Positions 8,263 to 14,678 of a stretch of DNA of 24,883 nt are shown one piece after another. The DNA is from JAKPUX01 sp964436305 (GTDB lineage Bacteria > Zhuqueibacterota > Zhuqueibacteria > Residuimicrobiales > Residuimicrobiaceae). The stretch is taken from NCBI GenBank assembly GCA_964436305.1, contig CAYTCI010000063.1, positions 1-24,883 on the forward strand, in the 5' to 3' direction. The notes below the pieces were generated by a model. That model was given only the letters and a program-made list of their open reading frames with translations, was not told where the DNA came from and made no database searches. The translations under genes were made by a program, and so were the position numbers. Each line of letters opens with the position of its first letter. Within the stretch, counting starts at the first letter, position 1.

Positions 8263-9489
8263 ATGGTTCACGCGTTCATTAAACCTTCCGTCCGCCTCCT
8301 CCTGGCGGCTGCTCTGCTGCTCACCCTCGGCGGCTGTGGCCGGCAGAGCACCCAGCCCGATGGCTGGCATACCCTGCGCCTCCATCTCCGCTACGGCCAG
8401 CCCTCCGGTTCGCCCTCCTTTGTCGCTTCCTTGAACCAGCGGCCGGGCTCACTCGCCAAAACGGCCCGGATGGTCGAGGATCAGGTCCTGTTGCTGCATT
8501 GTGATGATGCCACGCCCTCGCTGGCAGCGGACGCGACCGATTACCACAACGACTTTTCCCTCTTCAGCATCAAACGGGATTCCTCCGCCTCGGCCGCGCT
8601 CAAGCAAGCCCTGATCCTCGACGGCGCCACCGGCTACGGTCTTTCCCATTCCTATGGCACCGAGGCCGCCGAACTCAATGGCACCCGGGGCTTTGAGCTC
8701 TCGTTCCGCGTGCGGCTGGCCGGTCCGGCCACCTCCCGCGAGCAGCGCATCTTTGACCGCCATGACCCTACCGGCGGTTTCACCATCGGCACCATCATCC
8801 CCGCCGGCACCACGGGCTATGGCCAGCGCATCTATTTCCGCATCAAGCAGGAGGGCAGCGAAACGACCCTGGTCGGCAAGACCACGCTGGCACTGGACCA
8901 ATGGTACAAAATCACCGCCCGCTATGACCTCAAGGCAATGACCCTTCTGATCGACGACAAAGCCGATACCGCCCGCACGGCCACCGGCGCCGTCTCCCCC
9001 TCGAGCCGTGCCACGGTCCTCGGCGCCGGCTGGAACGGCGACGCCATCGGCTATTACTTCAAGGGGCGCCTGGATGAGATCACCCTCAAGACCACGGTCG
9101 AGTATGAGGATCTGGACCGGGTCCAGCTGGCCGTTCTCGACTTTTCCGGCTATGCCAGCGAGGAGTCGTTCTACCGCTCCGAGGCCTGGGAACACTATTC
9201 CCTGGCCATGAACGCGATGACCGCTGATACGACCTTTGTGCCGACCTGGGATCAGTACGCCAAACTCTGGCAAACCTACTTCAAGATCGTGTCCGAACAG
9301 AACCTGTTGGTGGATGGAGCTTTTGCGACCGGAACGGTGCGGGGCGTCGAGGGGATGAATGCGGTGGTAGTGGCCGGCATCAAGGACGGCGTGATGAAAT
9401 GGTACGGCGAGGCGCTGGTACTCGCGACCGGCGATGGGGTGACCGATGTCTGGGTGCCCTTCTATGGCTATGAAGGCGGCCCCGACTGA
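8263..9489 (+). CDS. LamG/concanavalin-like domain lipoprotein
   Basis: The protein has 408 residues. GAGGAG lies 9 nt before the ATG. The signal peptide ends LGGC (C25), a good lipobox. From about 75 to 285 the sequence follows the LamG/concanavalin A-like jelly-roll pattern used for ligand or glycan binding: LLLHCDDATPSLAADATDYH, ALILDGATGYG, FELSFRVRL, DQWYKITARYDLKAMTLLID and a closing FKGRLDEITL. The last ~120 residues form another compact region that I do not recognise. The gene is last in the CsgG-like cluster, and its 3' end overlaps the convergent ParA-like gene by 22 nt. Surface exposure is likely, and the ligand is unknown. Confidence 0.78.
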   Translation: MVHAFIKPSVRLLLAAALLLTLGGCGRQSTQPDGWHTLRLHLRYGQPSGSPSFVASLNQRPGSLAKTARMVEDQVLLLHCDDATPSLAADATDYHNDFSLFSIKRDSSASAALKQALILDGATGYGLSHSYGTEAAELNGTRGFELSFRVRLAGPATSREQRIFDRHDPTGGFTIGTIIPAGTTGYGQRIYFRIKQEGSETTLVGKTTLALDQWYKITARYDLKAMTLLIDDKADTARTATGAVSPSSRATVLGAGWNGDAIGYYFKGRLDEITLKTTVEYEDLDRVQLAVLDFSGYASEESFYRSEAWEHYSLAMNAMTADTTFVPTWDQYAKLWQTYFKIVSEQNLLVDGAFATGTVRGVEGMNAVVVAGIKDGVMKWYGEALVLATGDGVTDVWVPFYGYEGGPD

Positions 9490-10445
9490 TCTGCTGACAG
9501 CCGCTGCCGCAGGATCCTGGCCAGATCGCCGGCGGCACGGCTGCGATGCATTCCCTCCAGCTTGCCGGAGGCCTGCGCCCTCGCGAGGCGTTCGTCCTCC
9601 GGCACATCTCCCCAATCCTGCAGCGTAATTCCCAGTACCACCTTGACCACCTCGACCATGGCCTGCACCCGCCGCCGCTCCAGATCCGGCTGAACGCGGT
9701 TGATGATGATTCGCGGCTGGAAGGCCACCCAGCCGCCGGCGATCACGGCGGCCAGATGGGGATTGGCCTCCTGCAGCCCTTCGGCGAAGGCGGGCAGTGT
9801 GGTCAACCGCTCCGGATGGGTGAGATCACCCAGACGGCTGATCCGCGCGAAGAGGTCCGGCCAATGGCGGGCTTGATGCTGGATCTTGCGCAAAAAACCG
9901 TAGCGGATGAACTGGTAGCTCTCCAGCAGCGACGAATTGGGGATGCGGGCGATCACGAGGGGCTGGTCGGCGGCGAGAAAAAGGTCCAGATGGCGGTAGC
10001 TGGCCCCCTGGCCGCAATCAATGATCACCTCGTCGGCCTGCAGTTTGCGCAGATGCAGGAGGAGTTTTTGTTTGGCGGCCAGGGCCAGGTGGGGATGGTC
10101 GGCCAGTGCAGGAGAACCGGAGATGAAAGAGAGATTTTGCGGGCCGGCCGGCTGCGGCAAGCGATTGATGTCCTCTCCGCGATCCTGCAGAAAGCGCCGC
10201 AGGCGTGCTTCGTTCTCCGCCAGGGTGCTGCGGCCGTACAGACCGGCAGCGGACAGATCGCTGTCGAGCAGGATGGTACGGCGGCCGGCTTCCGCCAGCG
10301 CCATGGCCAACAGCCAGCTCAGGGCGGTGACGCCGCTGCCGCGATGACCGGAGCCGAGGGCGAAGAGGCGCGGACCCCGCACTGCGGCAGGGAGGGCGCT
10401 GGCGAGTAACAAATCGAGATCGATGGCGGCAAATTCGGCAGACAT
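9468..10445 (-). CDS. ParA/MinD-like P-loop protein with degenerate Walker A motif
   Basis: The protein has 325 residues, with GAGGAA 5-6 nt before the ATG. The fold is that of SIMIBI-class ParA/MinD/FlhG ATPases: a loop at 32-40, then the DSD motif (61-63, in ILLDSDLSAAGLYG) and a Walker B-like VIIDCGQGAS (D143), followed by a switch-like LFLAADQPLVIARIP. The deviant Walker A should read GKGGVGKT but here reads GHRGSGVT: both the signature lysine and the P-loop lysine are replaced (H34, V39). ATP hydrolysis by the usual mechanism is therefore doubtful, although the overall fold is kept. No minC, minE, parB or flagellar gene is nearby. The C-terminal third (about 230-325) is Arg- and Ala-rich and partly helical. 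Its partner or cargo is unknown. A sigma-54-like site lies just upstream. Confidence 0.83.
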   Translation of the reverse strand: MSAEFAAIDLDLLLASALPAAVRGPRLFALGSGHRGSGVTALSWLLAMALAEAGRRTILLDSDLSAAGLYGRSTLAENEARLRRFLQDRGEDINRLPQPAGPQNLSFISGSPALADHPHLALAAKQKLLLHLRKLQADEVIIDCGQGASYRHLDLFLAADQPLVIARIPNSSLLESYQFIRYGFLRKIQHQARHWPDLFARISRLGDLTHPERLTTLPAFAEGLQEANPHLAAVIAGGWVAFQPRIIINRVQPDLERRRVQAMVEVVKVVLGITLQDWGDVPEDERLARAQASGKLEGMHRSRAAGDLARILRQRLSADQSGPPS

Positions 10446-10476
10446 ACGCTTTCCTCATAGGGTCCTGGCCGGGCAC

Positions 10477-10492
10477 TGCAAGAGACAAGCCA
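10477..10492 (-). promoter_or_regulatory. Putative sigma-54 (-24/-12) promoter of the ParA-like gene
   Basis: Read on the - strand the site is TGGCTTGTCTCTTGCA, matching TGGCAC-R-N4-TTGCW at all fixed positions except AC, with exact GG-N10-GC spacing. Predicted transcription start is near 10466, giving a leader of about 20 nt that contains GAGGAA before the ATG at 10445. The rest of the region up to 10667 is non-coding, AT-rich around 10505-10550, and shows nothing else I can support. Confidence 0.55.
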
Positions 10493-10667
10493 GAAATGCG
10501 CTGTTTGCCGAAAAAATGAGTCAGCAAAAACAATAAGTTAAATTATTATCCCGTCCTCGATTCACCGCAACCGGGCGACGCCGTCATTATTTCGCGACAG
10601 GTGTCCCCGCTGCGTGACGCGTACCACCCACCCCCCATTTAACCTGGCATTCCATGGCCGGCGCCGG

Positions 10668-11483
10668 CTATTGCTGCAACGATTCGGCCTGCTTGAGATG
10701 GTCGACTTCCGTCCCCATCACACTGTGCGGGATGGCGAAGGCGATCAGGGTGACCAGGGCTGCAACCAGCACCCAGACGCGCGCCCGCTGCGGATGGCGC
10801 AGCTGCAAGGCGGCGATCATCCAGACCACCAGAGCGATCAGGGTTTTGTTATCCGTCAGATCGGTGCCGAAGGGAATGCCCGTCCACCAGGCGCCAAAGG
10901 CGGCATGCTGCACCAGCGGACCGAGCACCAGGCCGCCAACGAACAGCAGACCGAGCGTCCAGAGCACCAGCCGCTCCAGCTGGACCCCCTTTTTCAAGGC
11001 CTCGAGGCCACCCCGGGTTGAGAGCAGCATCGCCATGAACATCACCAGAATGTGCGGGATGAGCACTCCGGCCGGAACCGGGTAGCGGAAGCGGGTGACG
11101 ACCACCCCCTGGGCCGGCAGACGCTGGGTCGATCCTCCCTGGCTGTACTCTATATAATACTGCACCTTGCCACCAGTAGGCTGCTCCGGCAATTCGGCGC
11201 TGAACCGGCTCTGGCCCATCACCATCGGCCGGGCGCTCCAGGCGTCGTTGGAGTTGAGCCGGCGAAAAAAGAGCGTCGCCTGACCGGAACCACTCCCGGC
11301 TGGCAGGGTCACCTGGTGGTTTTCGCCAATAATGTGTGCACACGGCAATCTGTAGGAACGTGTCCGGCCATCGAGGAGATAGGACCCGCGAACCGGGTGG
11401 GTCGGGCCGGTAAGCCGCTGATAGATGGCGGAGAAAAGCGTGATGACGACTGCCAGGAACCACAGGAGCGATGAACGCTTCAT
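10668..11483 (-). CDS. Five-TM membrane protein with extracytoplasmic beta domain, function unknown
   Basis: The protein has 271 residues. I chose the ATG at 11483 (MKRSSLLWFLAVVIT) because GAGG lies 7 nt upstream and it opens directly on TM1; the frame extends further upstream without support. After TM1 (about 5-22), residues about 25-145 form a beta-rich extracytoplasmic domain. Four further TM segments follow, near ILVMFMAMLLSTRGG, LVLWTLGLLFVGGLVL, LIALVVWMIAALQL and VWVLVAALVTLIAFAIPHS. Histidines sit in or beside several helices (IPH, VQHAAFG, IPHS), and WWTGIPFGTDLTDNKT forms a striking loop. The pattern could suit heme or metal ligation, but no known cytochrome motif is complete. I recall similar hypothetical proteins in FCB-type genomes, without a function. 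The gene is divergent from the FGE-like gene. Confidence 0.72.
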   Translation of the reverse strand: MKRSSLLWFLAVVITLFSAIYQRLTGPTHPVRGSYLLDGRTRSYRLPCAHIIGENHQVTLPAGSGSGQATLFFRRLNSNDAWSARPMVMGQSRFSAELPEQPTGGKVQYYIEYSQGGSTQRLPAQGVVVTRFRYPVPAGVLIPHILVMFMAMLLSTRGGLEALKKGVQLERLVLWTLGLLFVGGLVLGPLVQHAAFGAWWTGIPFGTDLTDNKTLIALVVWMIAALQLRHPQRARVWVLVAALVTLIAFAIPHSVMGTEVDHLKQAESLQQ

Positions 11484-11602
11484 GTCAGCCTCGATGGTAT
11501 GAAGTGAATGGAATTCGGCATTTTCAAAAACAGGGGAGGTCCCGATCTTATTCCCGCCGGGTCGGCGCCGGATTTTGCCGGGTGCCCGGCGATGCAAAAG
11601 GG

Positions 11603-11631
11603 TTGAAAATGAGTTTTGAAAGCCTTACATT
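11603..11631 (+). promoter_or_regulatory. Putative sigma-70-type promoter for the FGE-like gene
   Basis: TTGAAA (11603-11608) and TACATT (11626-11631) are separated by 17 bp, in the AT-rich part of the divergent gap 11484-11687. Transcription would start near 11638, about 50 nt before the ATG at 11688. Match is 5/6 at -35 and 4/6 at -10. Confidence 0.45.
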
Positions 11632-11638
11632 AACGCAA

Positions 11639-11657
11639 GCGGAGGTGCCCACTCCGC
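11639..11657 (+). other. Small hairpin at the predicted 5' end of the FGE-like mRNA
   Basis: GCGGAG (11639-11644) and CTCCGC (11652-11657) form a 6-bp stem with a 7-nt loop, placed at the predicted transcription start and about 20 nt ahead of the GAGGAA ribosome site at 11679. It could be an operator half-site pair or a 5' stabilising hairpin; the call is weak. Confidence 0.3.
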
Positions 11658-11687
11658 ATGGACCCCTTCTCCTATTATGAGGAACCT

Positions 11688-12569
11688 ATGATCATCCGAC
11701 GCTTTTCCCTGATGGCGCTCCTGCTGGCCGGATTGCTCAGCGCGTGCCGGACCTCGCGGACCTTCGACACCGGCATCGCCTTCGTCAAGATCCCCGGCGG
11801 CGAGTACTCCATGGGCGATACCTTTGGCGACGGTGACAGCGACGAGCAGCCGGTCTATCTCGCGAAAGTCAAGACCTTCTATCTCGGCCAAAGCGAGGTG
11901 ACAGTCGCCCAGTTCCGCCACTTCGTCGAGGCGACGGGCTATCAGACCGAGGCGGAGAAGGAGGGCAGCGGCTGGGCCTGGAACGGCAACAAGATCGATC
12001 GCATCGCCGGCGCCAGCTGGCGCCAGCCCGGTTTTGCCCAGAGTGACAACCACCCGGTCGTCAATGTCAGCTGGAGCGATGCCCAGGCCTTTTGCGAATG
12101 GGCCGGCTGCCGTCTGCCGACCGAGACCGAGTGGGAGTATGCGGCGCGTAATGGCGGGCAAAAGATCCGCTACAGCTGGGGCAATGAAGCGCCGCAGGGC
12201 GCCCGCGGCGGCAACGTCGGCGACGAGAGCGGCGCCGCCGGCTATCCCCTGAAGAGCTGGTTCAAGGGTTACACGGACGGCTACGTCTTCACCGCACCGG
12301 TGGGGCAATTCACCGCCAATGGACTTGGCCTGGTCGATATGACCGGCAACGTCCTCGAGTGGTGCTTCGACGCCTACGAAGAGTATATCGGTCCCTTGCC
12401 GCCGAATCGGGAATTCAACGCCATGCCGATGGAACGCTCGCGGGTGCTGCGTGGTGGCTCCTGGGCCGATGATCCCTACTACAGTCGCTGCAGCGAACGC
12501 GCCGGCCAGGACCCCGCCTTTGCCTTTCCCTGGATTGGCTTTCGCGTCGCCTCATCCAGCAAACCCTGA
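11688..12569 (+). CDS. FGE-sulfatase-fold (SUMF1-like) lipoprotein
   Basis: The protein has 293 residues. I start it at ATG 11688, with GAGGAA just upstream and a signal peptide ending LLSAC (C20), a good lipobox; the longer frame from 11658 would bury the signal. The rest is one formylglycine-generating-enzyme-like domain: FVKIPGGEYSMGD, LGQSEVTVAQFRHFVEATGY, HPVVNVSWSDAQAFCEWAG, RLPTETEWEYAAR, GLGLVDMTGNVLEWCFDAY, RVLRGGSWADDPYYSR and WIGFRVA. True FGE uses two C-terminal cysteines to bind copper. Here only the second equivalent is seen (SRCSER), with tyrosine where the first should be, and the protein is exported. It is therefore probably a non-FGE member of the fold, with a sensor, binding or other oxidative role. 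It is followed after 25 nt by a NapH-like gene, probably co-transcribed. Confidence 0.86.
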   Translation: MIIRRFSLMALLLAGLLSACRTSRTFDTGIAFVKIPGGEYSMGDTFGDGDSDEQPVYLAKVKTFYLGQSEVTVAQFRHFVEATGYQTEAEKEGSGWAWNGNKIDRIAGASWRQPGFAQSDNHPVVNVSWSDAQAFCEWAGCRLPTETEWEYAARNGGQKIRYSWGNEAPQGARGGNVGDESGAAGYPLKSWFKGYTDGYVFTAPVGQFTANGLGLVDMTGNVLEWCFDAYEEYIGPLPPNREFNAMPMERSRVLRGGSWADDPYYSRCSERAGQDPAFAFPWIGFRVASSSKP

Positions 12570-12594
12570 CACCGAATCCTTGAGAGGAGCGATC

Positions 12595-13536
12595 ATGAAA
12601 CGTCCGACATCCCTGCATCCCCTCCATACCCTGCTGCTTTTTGCATCTTTTCTGCTCCTCTCTGGCGCTTTTGCCCTGCTCCTCGGCGCCGAAGCGGCCG
12701 GTGAGACCCGCCGCCAACCTGGCTTTTTTTCGGTCTGGGCGCTGCCGCGCGTCTGGGTGGGAGCGATCCTCGGTTTTCTCGGCGTCGTCCTGCTGATGAC
12801 CCGTCGGGCGACCACCTGGATTCGTTTCGCCGCCCTGCTGGTGATCTTTTTTGCCTTCAGCATCGTTGCCCTCCTCCCCTGGGGGCGTTTTGCCGAGGGC
12901 ATGGGGCTGCATCCGAGCCCGATGTGCACCATCGAAAAATCCCTGATCTTCGTGCAGATGGGGCGGAGCGTCCCCATTGTCTTCTTCTCGATTCTCGCTT
13001 TCATCCTGTTGATGACGCTCATCGCCAACAAGCTTTTCTGCGGCTGGAACTGTCCGATCGGCGCCCTGCAGGAACTCCTCCACAAGATCCCCATGCCGCG
13101 CGGCTGGAAGGGCAAGCTGCCCTTCCGCATCACCAACACGATCCGCATCACGATCATGCTCCTCTTTGTCGGCCTGCTTTTCGGCGCGGGCTTTAGCCTC
13201 TTCGGCTGGCTCAATCCCTTCGAGTTCCTCCACTGGCGCCCTGAATGGGCGATCGTGCCGGCCTTCGCCATCACCTTCATCGGTGCGCTCTTTTTCTATC
13301 GCCCCTTCTGCTATCTGGTCTGCCCCATCGGGCTGGTCAGCTGGCTGGTCGAGCACCTCTCCATCCTGCGCGTGCGTCTCGATAAAAAAGCCTGCACCGA
13401 CTGCATGCTCTGTGTCAAAAAGAGCCCCTGCCCGACGGTTCCGGCCATCCTCGCAGGCAACCGCTCCCGGCCAGACTGCCACGCCTGTGGCGCCTGCATC
13501 GAGGCTTGCCCGGAAAAGGCCCTCAGGTTCAAGTAG
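12595..13536 (+). CDS. NapH/CcoG-like membrane protein with four cysteine motifs (4Fe-4S)
   Basis: The protein has 313 residues. I chose ATG 12595 because GAGAGGAGC lies 4 nt upstream; the frame open from 12451 would overlap the previous gene. About five or six TM helices fill residues 12-255. Two CxxxCP motifs stand at membrane edges: CGWNCPIGALQELL (C149, C153) and CYLVCPIGLVSWL (C239, C243), as in the NapH/NosR/CcoG group. A C-terminal ferredoxin domain has C267-x2-C270-x2-C273-x5-C279-P and C295-x2-C298-x2-C301-x3-C305-P. The second cluster is canonical; the first has five residues instead of three before its last cysteine. Family members move electrons between the quinol pool or membrane and periplasmic or cytoplasmic partners. 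No napA, nosZ or mau gene is present, so the acceptor is unknown. Confidence 0.88.
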   Translation: MKRPTSLHPLHTLLLFASFLLLSGAFALLLGAEAAGETRRQPGFFSVWALPRVWVGAILGFLGVVLLMTRRATTWIRFAALLVIFFAFSIVALLPWGRFAEGMGLHPSPMCTIEKSLIFVQMGRSVPIVFFSILAFILLMTLIANKLFCGWNCPIGALQELLHKIPMPRGWKGKLPFRITNTIRITIMLLFVGLLFGAGFSLFGWLNPFEFLHWRPEWAIVPAFAITFIGALFFYRPFCYLVCPIGLVSWLVEHLSILRVRLDKKACTDCMLCVKKSPCPTVPAILAGNRSRPDCHACGACIEACPEKALRFK

Positions 13537-13559
13537 ACCGGTGGGAGAACACGAACGCT

Positions 13560-13601
13560 GCGGCTGCTAGGCCGGCAGATCCCCGCAAGCCTTGCAGCCG
13601 C
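13560..13601 (+). terminator. Long inverted repeat between the NapH-like and glycosylase genes
   Basis: GCGGCTGC (13560-13567) pairs with GCAGCCGC (13594-13601). After one T-T mismatch, AGGC and GCCT extend the stem inward to a loop of about 16 nt. The 3' side is followed by CCCTTTGCC rather than a clean T-run, so this may be a weak terminator, an attenuator or an mRNA stabiliser ahead of the ATG at 13621. Confidence 0.4.
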
Positions 13602-13620
13602 CCTTTGCCGGTGCCGAACG

Positions 13621-14283
13621 ATGAATACCCTGCTCGCTTTTTATCACCAGCTGCTCGACTGTTACGGCCCACAGGGCTGGTGGCCGCTGCTCGACCCGCC
13701 GGGGCCATCCCCCGACGGGTCCGGCCGCCGCTGCCGCTATCACCCCGGCTGTTATGACCTGCCCACCACCCGTGAACAACGATTCGAGATCGGCCTCGGC
13801 GCCATCCTGACCCAGAATACGACCTGGCTCTCGGTCGAAAAAGCCCTGATCAACCTGCAGCAGCACCAGGCCCTCCACCCGGAAGGCCTGGCCGCCCTCG
13901 ACGAGGAGCAGCTGAGGACCGCCATCCGGCCCTCGGGCTATTTCAATCAAAAGGCCATCAAGATCCGGACATTTACCGCTTTCTTCCTCGCCCTGCAGGG
14001 GCGCATTCCCGCGCGGGAGGAACTTCTCGCTCTATGGGGGATCGGTCCCGAGACCGCCGATTCGATGCTGCTCTATGCCTTCAAGGTGCCCACCTTTGTC
14101 GTCGATGCCTATACCCGCCGGGTACTGGCCGCCGCCGGTTGGCTCAGCGGTGACGAGAGCTATGAGACGGTCAAAATCTTCTTCGAGGAACATCTCCCGC
14201 GTGACCTGGCACTCTTCCAGGAATATCACGCCCTGCTGGTCCGGCACGCCAAGCAGAACGCGACGCCGCAATCCCACCCGTAG
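13621..14283 (+). CDS. HhH-GPD DNA glycosylase, EndoIII/MagIII-like, lacking the Fe-S cluster
   Basis: The protein has 220 residues. The family removes damaged bases in base-excision repair. The helix-hairpin-helix and GPD region is clear: LWGIGPETADSMLLYAF, then FVVDAYTRRVL with catalytic D162. The lysine that gives EndoIII its lyase activity (GxGxKTA) is E144 here, so the enzyme is probably monofunctional, like 3-methyladenine glycosylases of the MagIII type. N-terminal GPQGWWPLL and EIGLGAILTQNTTW are typical of this branch. The protein stops soon after LVRHAKQ, just where relatives normally carry the four Fe-S cysteines. No other frame downstream supplies them. The ATG at 13621 has no strong Shine-Dalgarno, but matches family N-termini. 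Confidence 0.87.
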   Translation: MNTLLAFYHQLLDCYGPQGWWPLLDPPGPSPDGSGRRCRYHPGCYDLPTTREQRFEIGLGAILTQNTTWLSVEKALINLQQHQALHPEGLAALDEEQLRTAIRPSGYFNQKAIKIRTFTAFFLALQGRIPAREELLALWGIGPETADSMLLYAFKVPTFVVDAYTRRVLAAAGWLSGDESYETVKIFFEEHLPRDLALFQEYHALLVRHAKQNATPQSHP

Positions 14284-14373
14284 ACCCGCTTCTCCACCTG
14301 TCTCTCTTTTGTTTCCTCCAAACGGTGACATCTGTTTCTGAAAGCTTACAGCTCTCTCCCCCGGCCGTACCTC

Positions 14374-14387
14374 CCTGCAATTGCAGG
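14374..14387. promoter_or_regulatory. Perfect 14-bp palindrome near -100 of the sigma-54 promoter
   Basis: CCTGCAATTGCAGG is its own reverse complement. Its centre lies about 100 bp before the predicted start of transcription from the sigma-54 site at 14455, the usual place for an enhancer-binding-protein site. The stretch between is AT-rich (14391-14430), which would suit bending. Only one copy is seen, so the role is inferred from position and symmetry. Confidence 0.45.
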
Positions 14388-14454
14388 ATTGCTTTAACGT
14401 ATTGTAAATAAATGAACTTTTTTAAGTAATATGCTGATCAGTTTTACAAGGAAT

Positions 14455-14470
14455 TGGCACACCGTTTGCG
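14455..14470 (+). promoter_or_regulatory. Sigma-54 (-24/-12) promoter of the surface-fibre-like operon
   Basis: TGGCACACCGTTTGC followed by G matches TGGCAC-R-N4-TTGCW everywhere except the final W. GG (14456-14457) and GC (14468-14469) are separated by exactly 10 bp. Transcription should begin near 14481. This is the only promoter-like site of this quality in the gap 14284-14678 and it points at the four-gene unit 14679-19289. A sigma-54 promoter implies an activator, so the operon should be off without a signal. Confidence 0.72.
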
Positions 14471-14480
14471 CAAGCAGGTG

Positions 14481-14678
14481 ACGAACCTGATCTCATCGCG
14501 GGAGGATTGTGCAGGGGTCCGGAGAGTAAAAAAATCTGAAGAAATCCCATACTTCAATAAAGGAAAGAAAGGAGGTGGCGCGGCGCACCTATTCTCTGCA
14601 TCGCAGCCAGGCCGGTGCTCGGATTTGGCTGGTAATTTTTAACGCACTTCAATCACCCAACATCAAGTGGAGGCATCC
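14481..14678 (+). other. ~200-nt 5' leader with an SD-bearing hairpin and no start codon after it
   Basis: The non-coding stretch between the predicted transcription start and the ATG at 14679. It contains AAAGGAGGTG (14568-14577), a near-perfect Shine-Dalgarno with no ATG in the next 90 nt. That element lies in a stem: AGGTG (14573-14577) and CG (14579-14580) pair with CG (14584-14585) and CACCT (14586-14590), leaving one bulged G and a 3-nt loop. The true ribosome site is GTGGAGG (14667-14673). I do not recognise a known riboswitch. The remaining gap from 14284 to 14454 holds the palindrome, AT-rich DNA and nothing else I can support. Confidence 0.4.

Noticed and set aside
9468..10445. Cell-division MinD or plasmid-partition ParA
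   Set aside because: The P-loop lysines are missing and no minC, minE, parB or partition site is near.
10657..10668. 12-bp palindrome GCCGGCGCCGGC at the end of the membrane-protein gene
   Set aside because: Simple GC-rich sequence with no T-run or spacing to support a terminator or operator; likely chance in this composition.
11688..12569. True formylglycine-generating (sulfatase-activating) enzyme
   Set aside because: One of the two copper-binding cysteines is missing, the protein has a lipoprotein signal, and no sulfatase gene is nearby.
14481..14678. Known riboswitch, for example cyclic di-GMP (GEMM), in the leader
   Set aside because: The conserved core and tetraloop elements are not present; only a hairpin with a Shine-Dalgarno can be shown.
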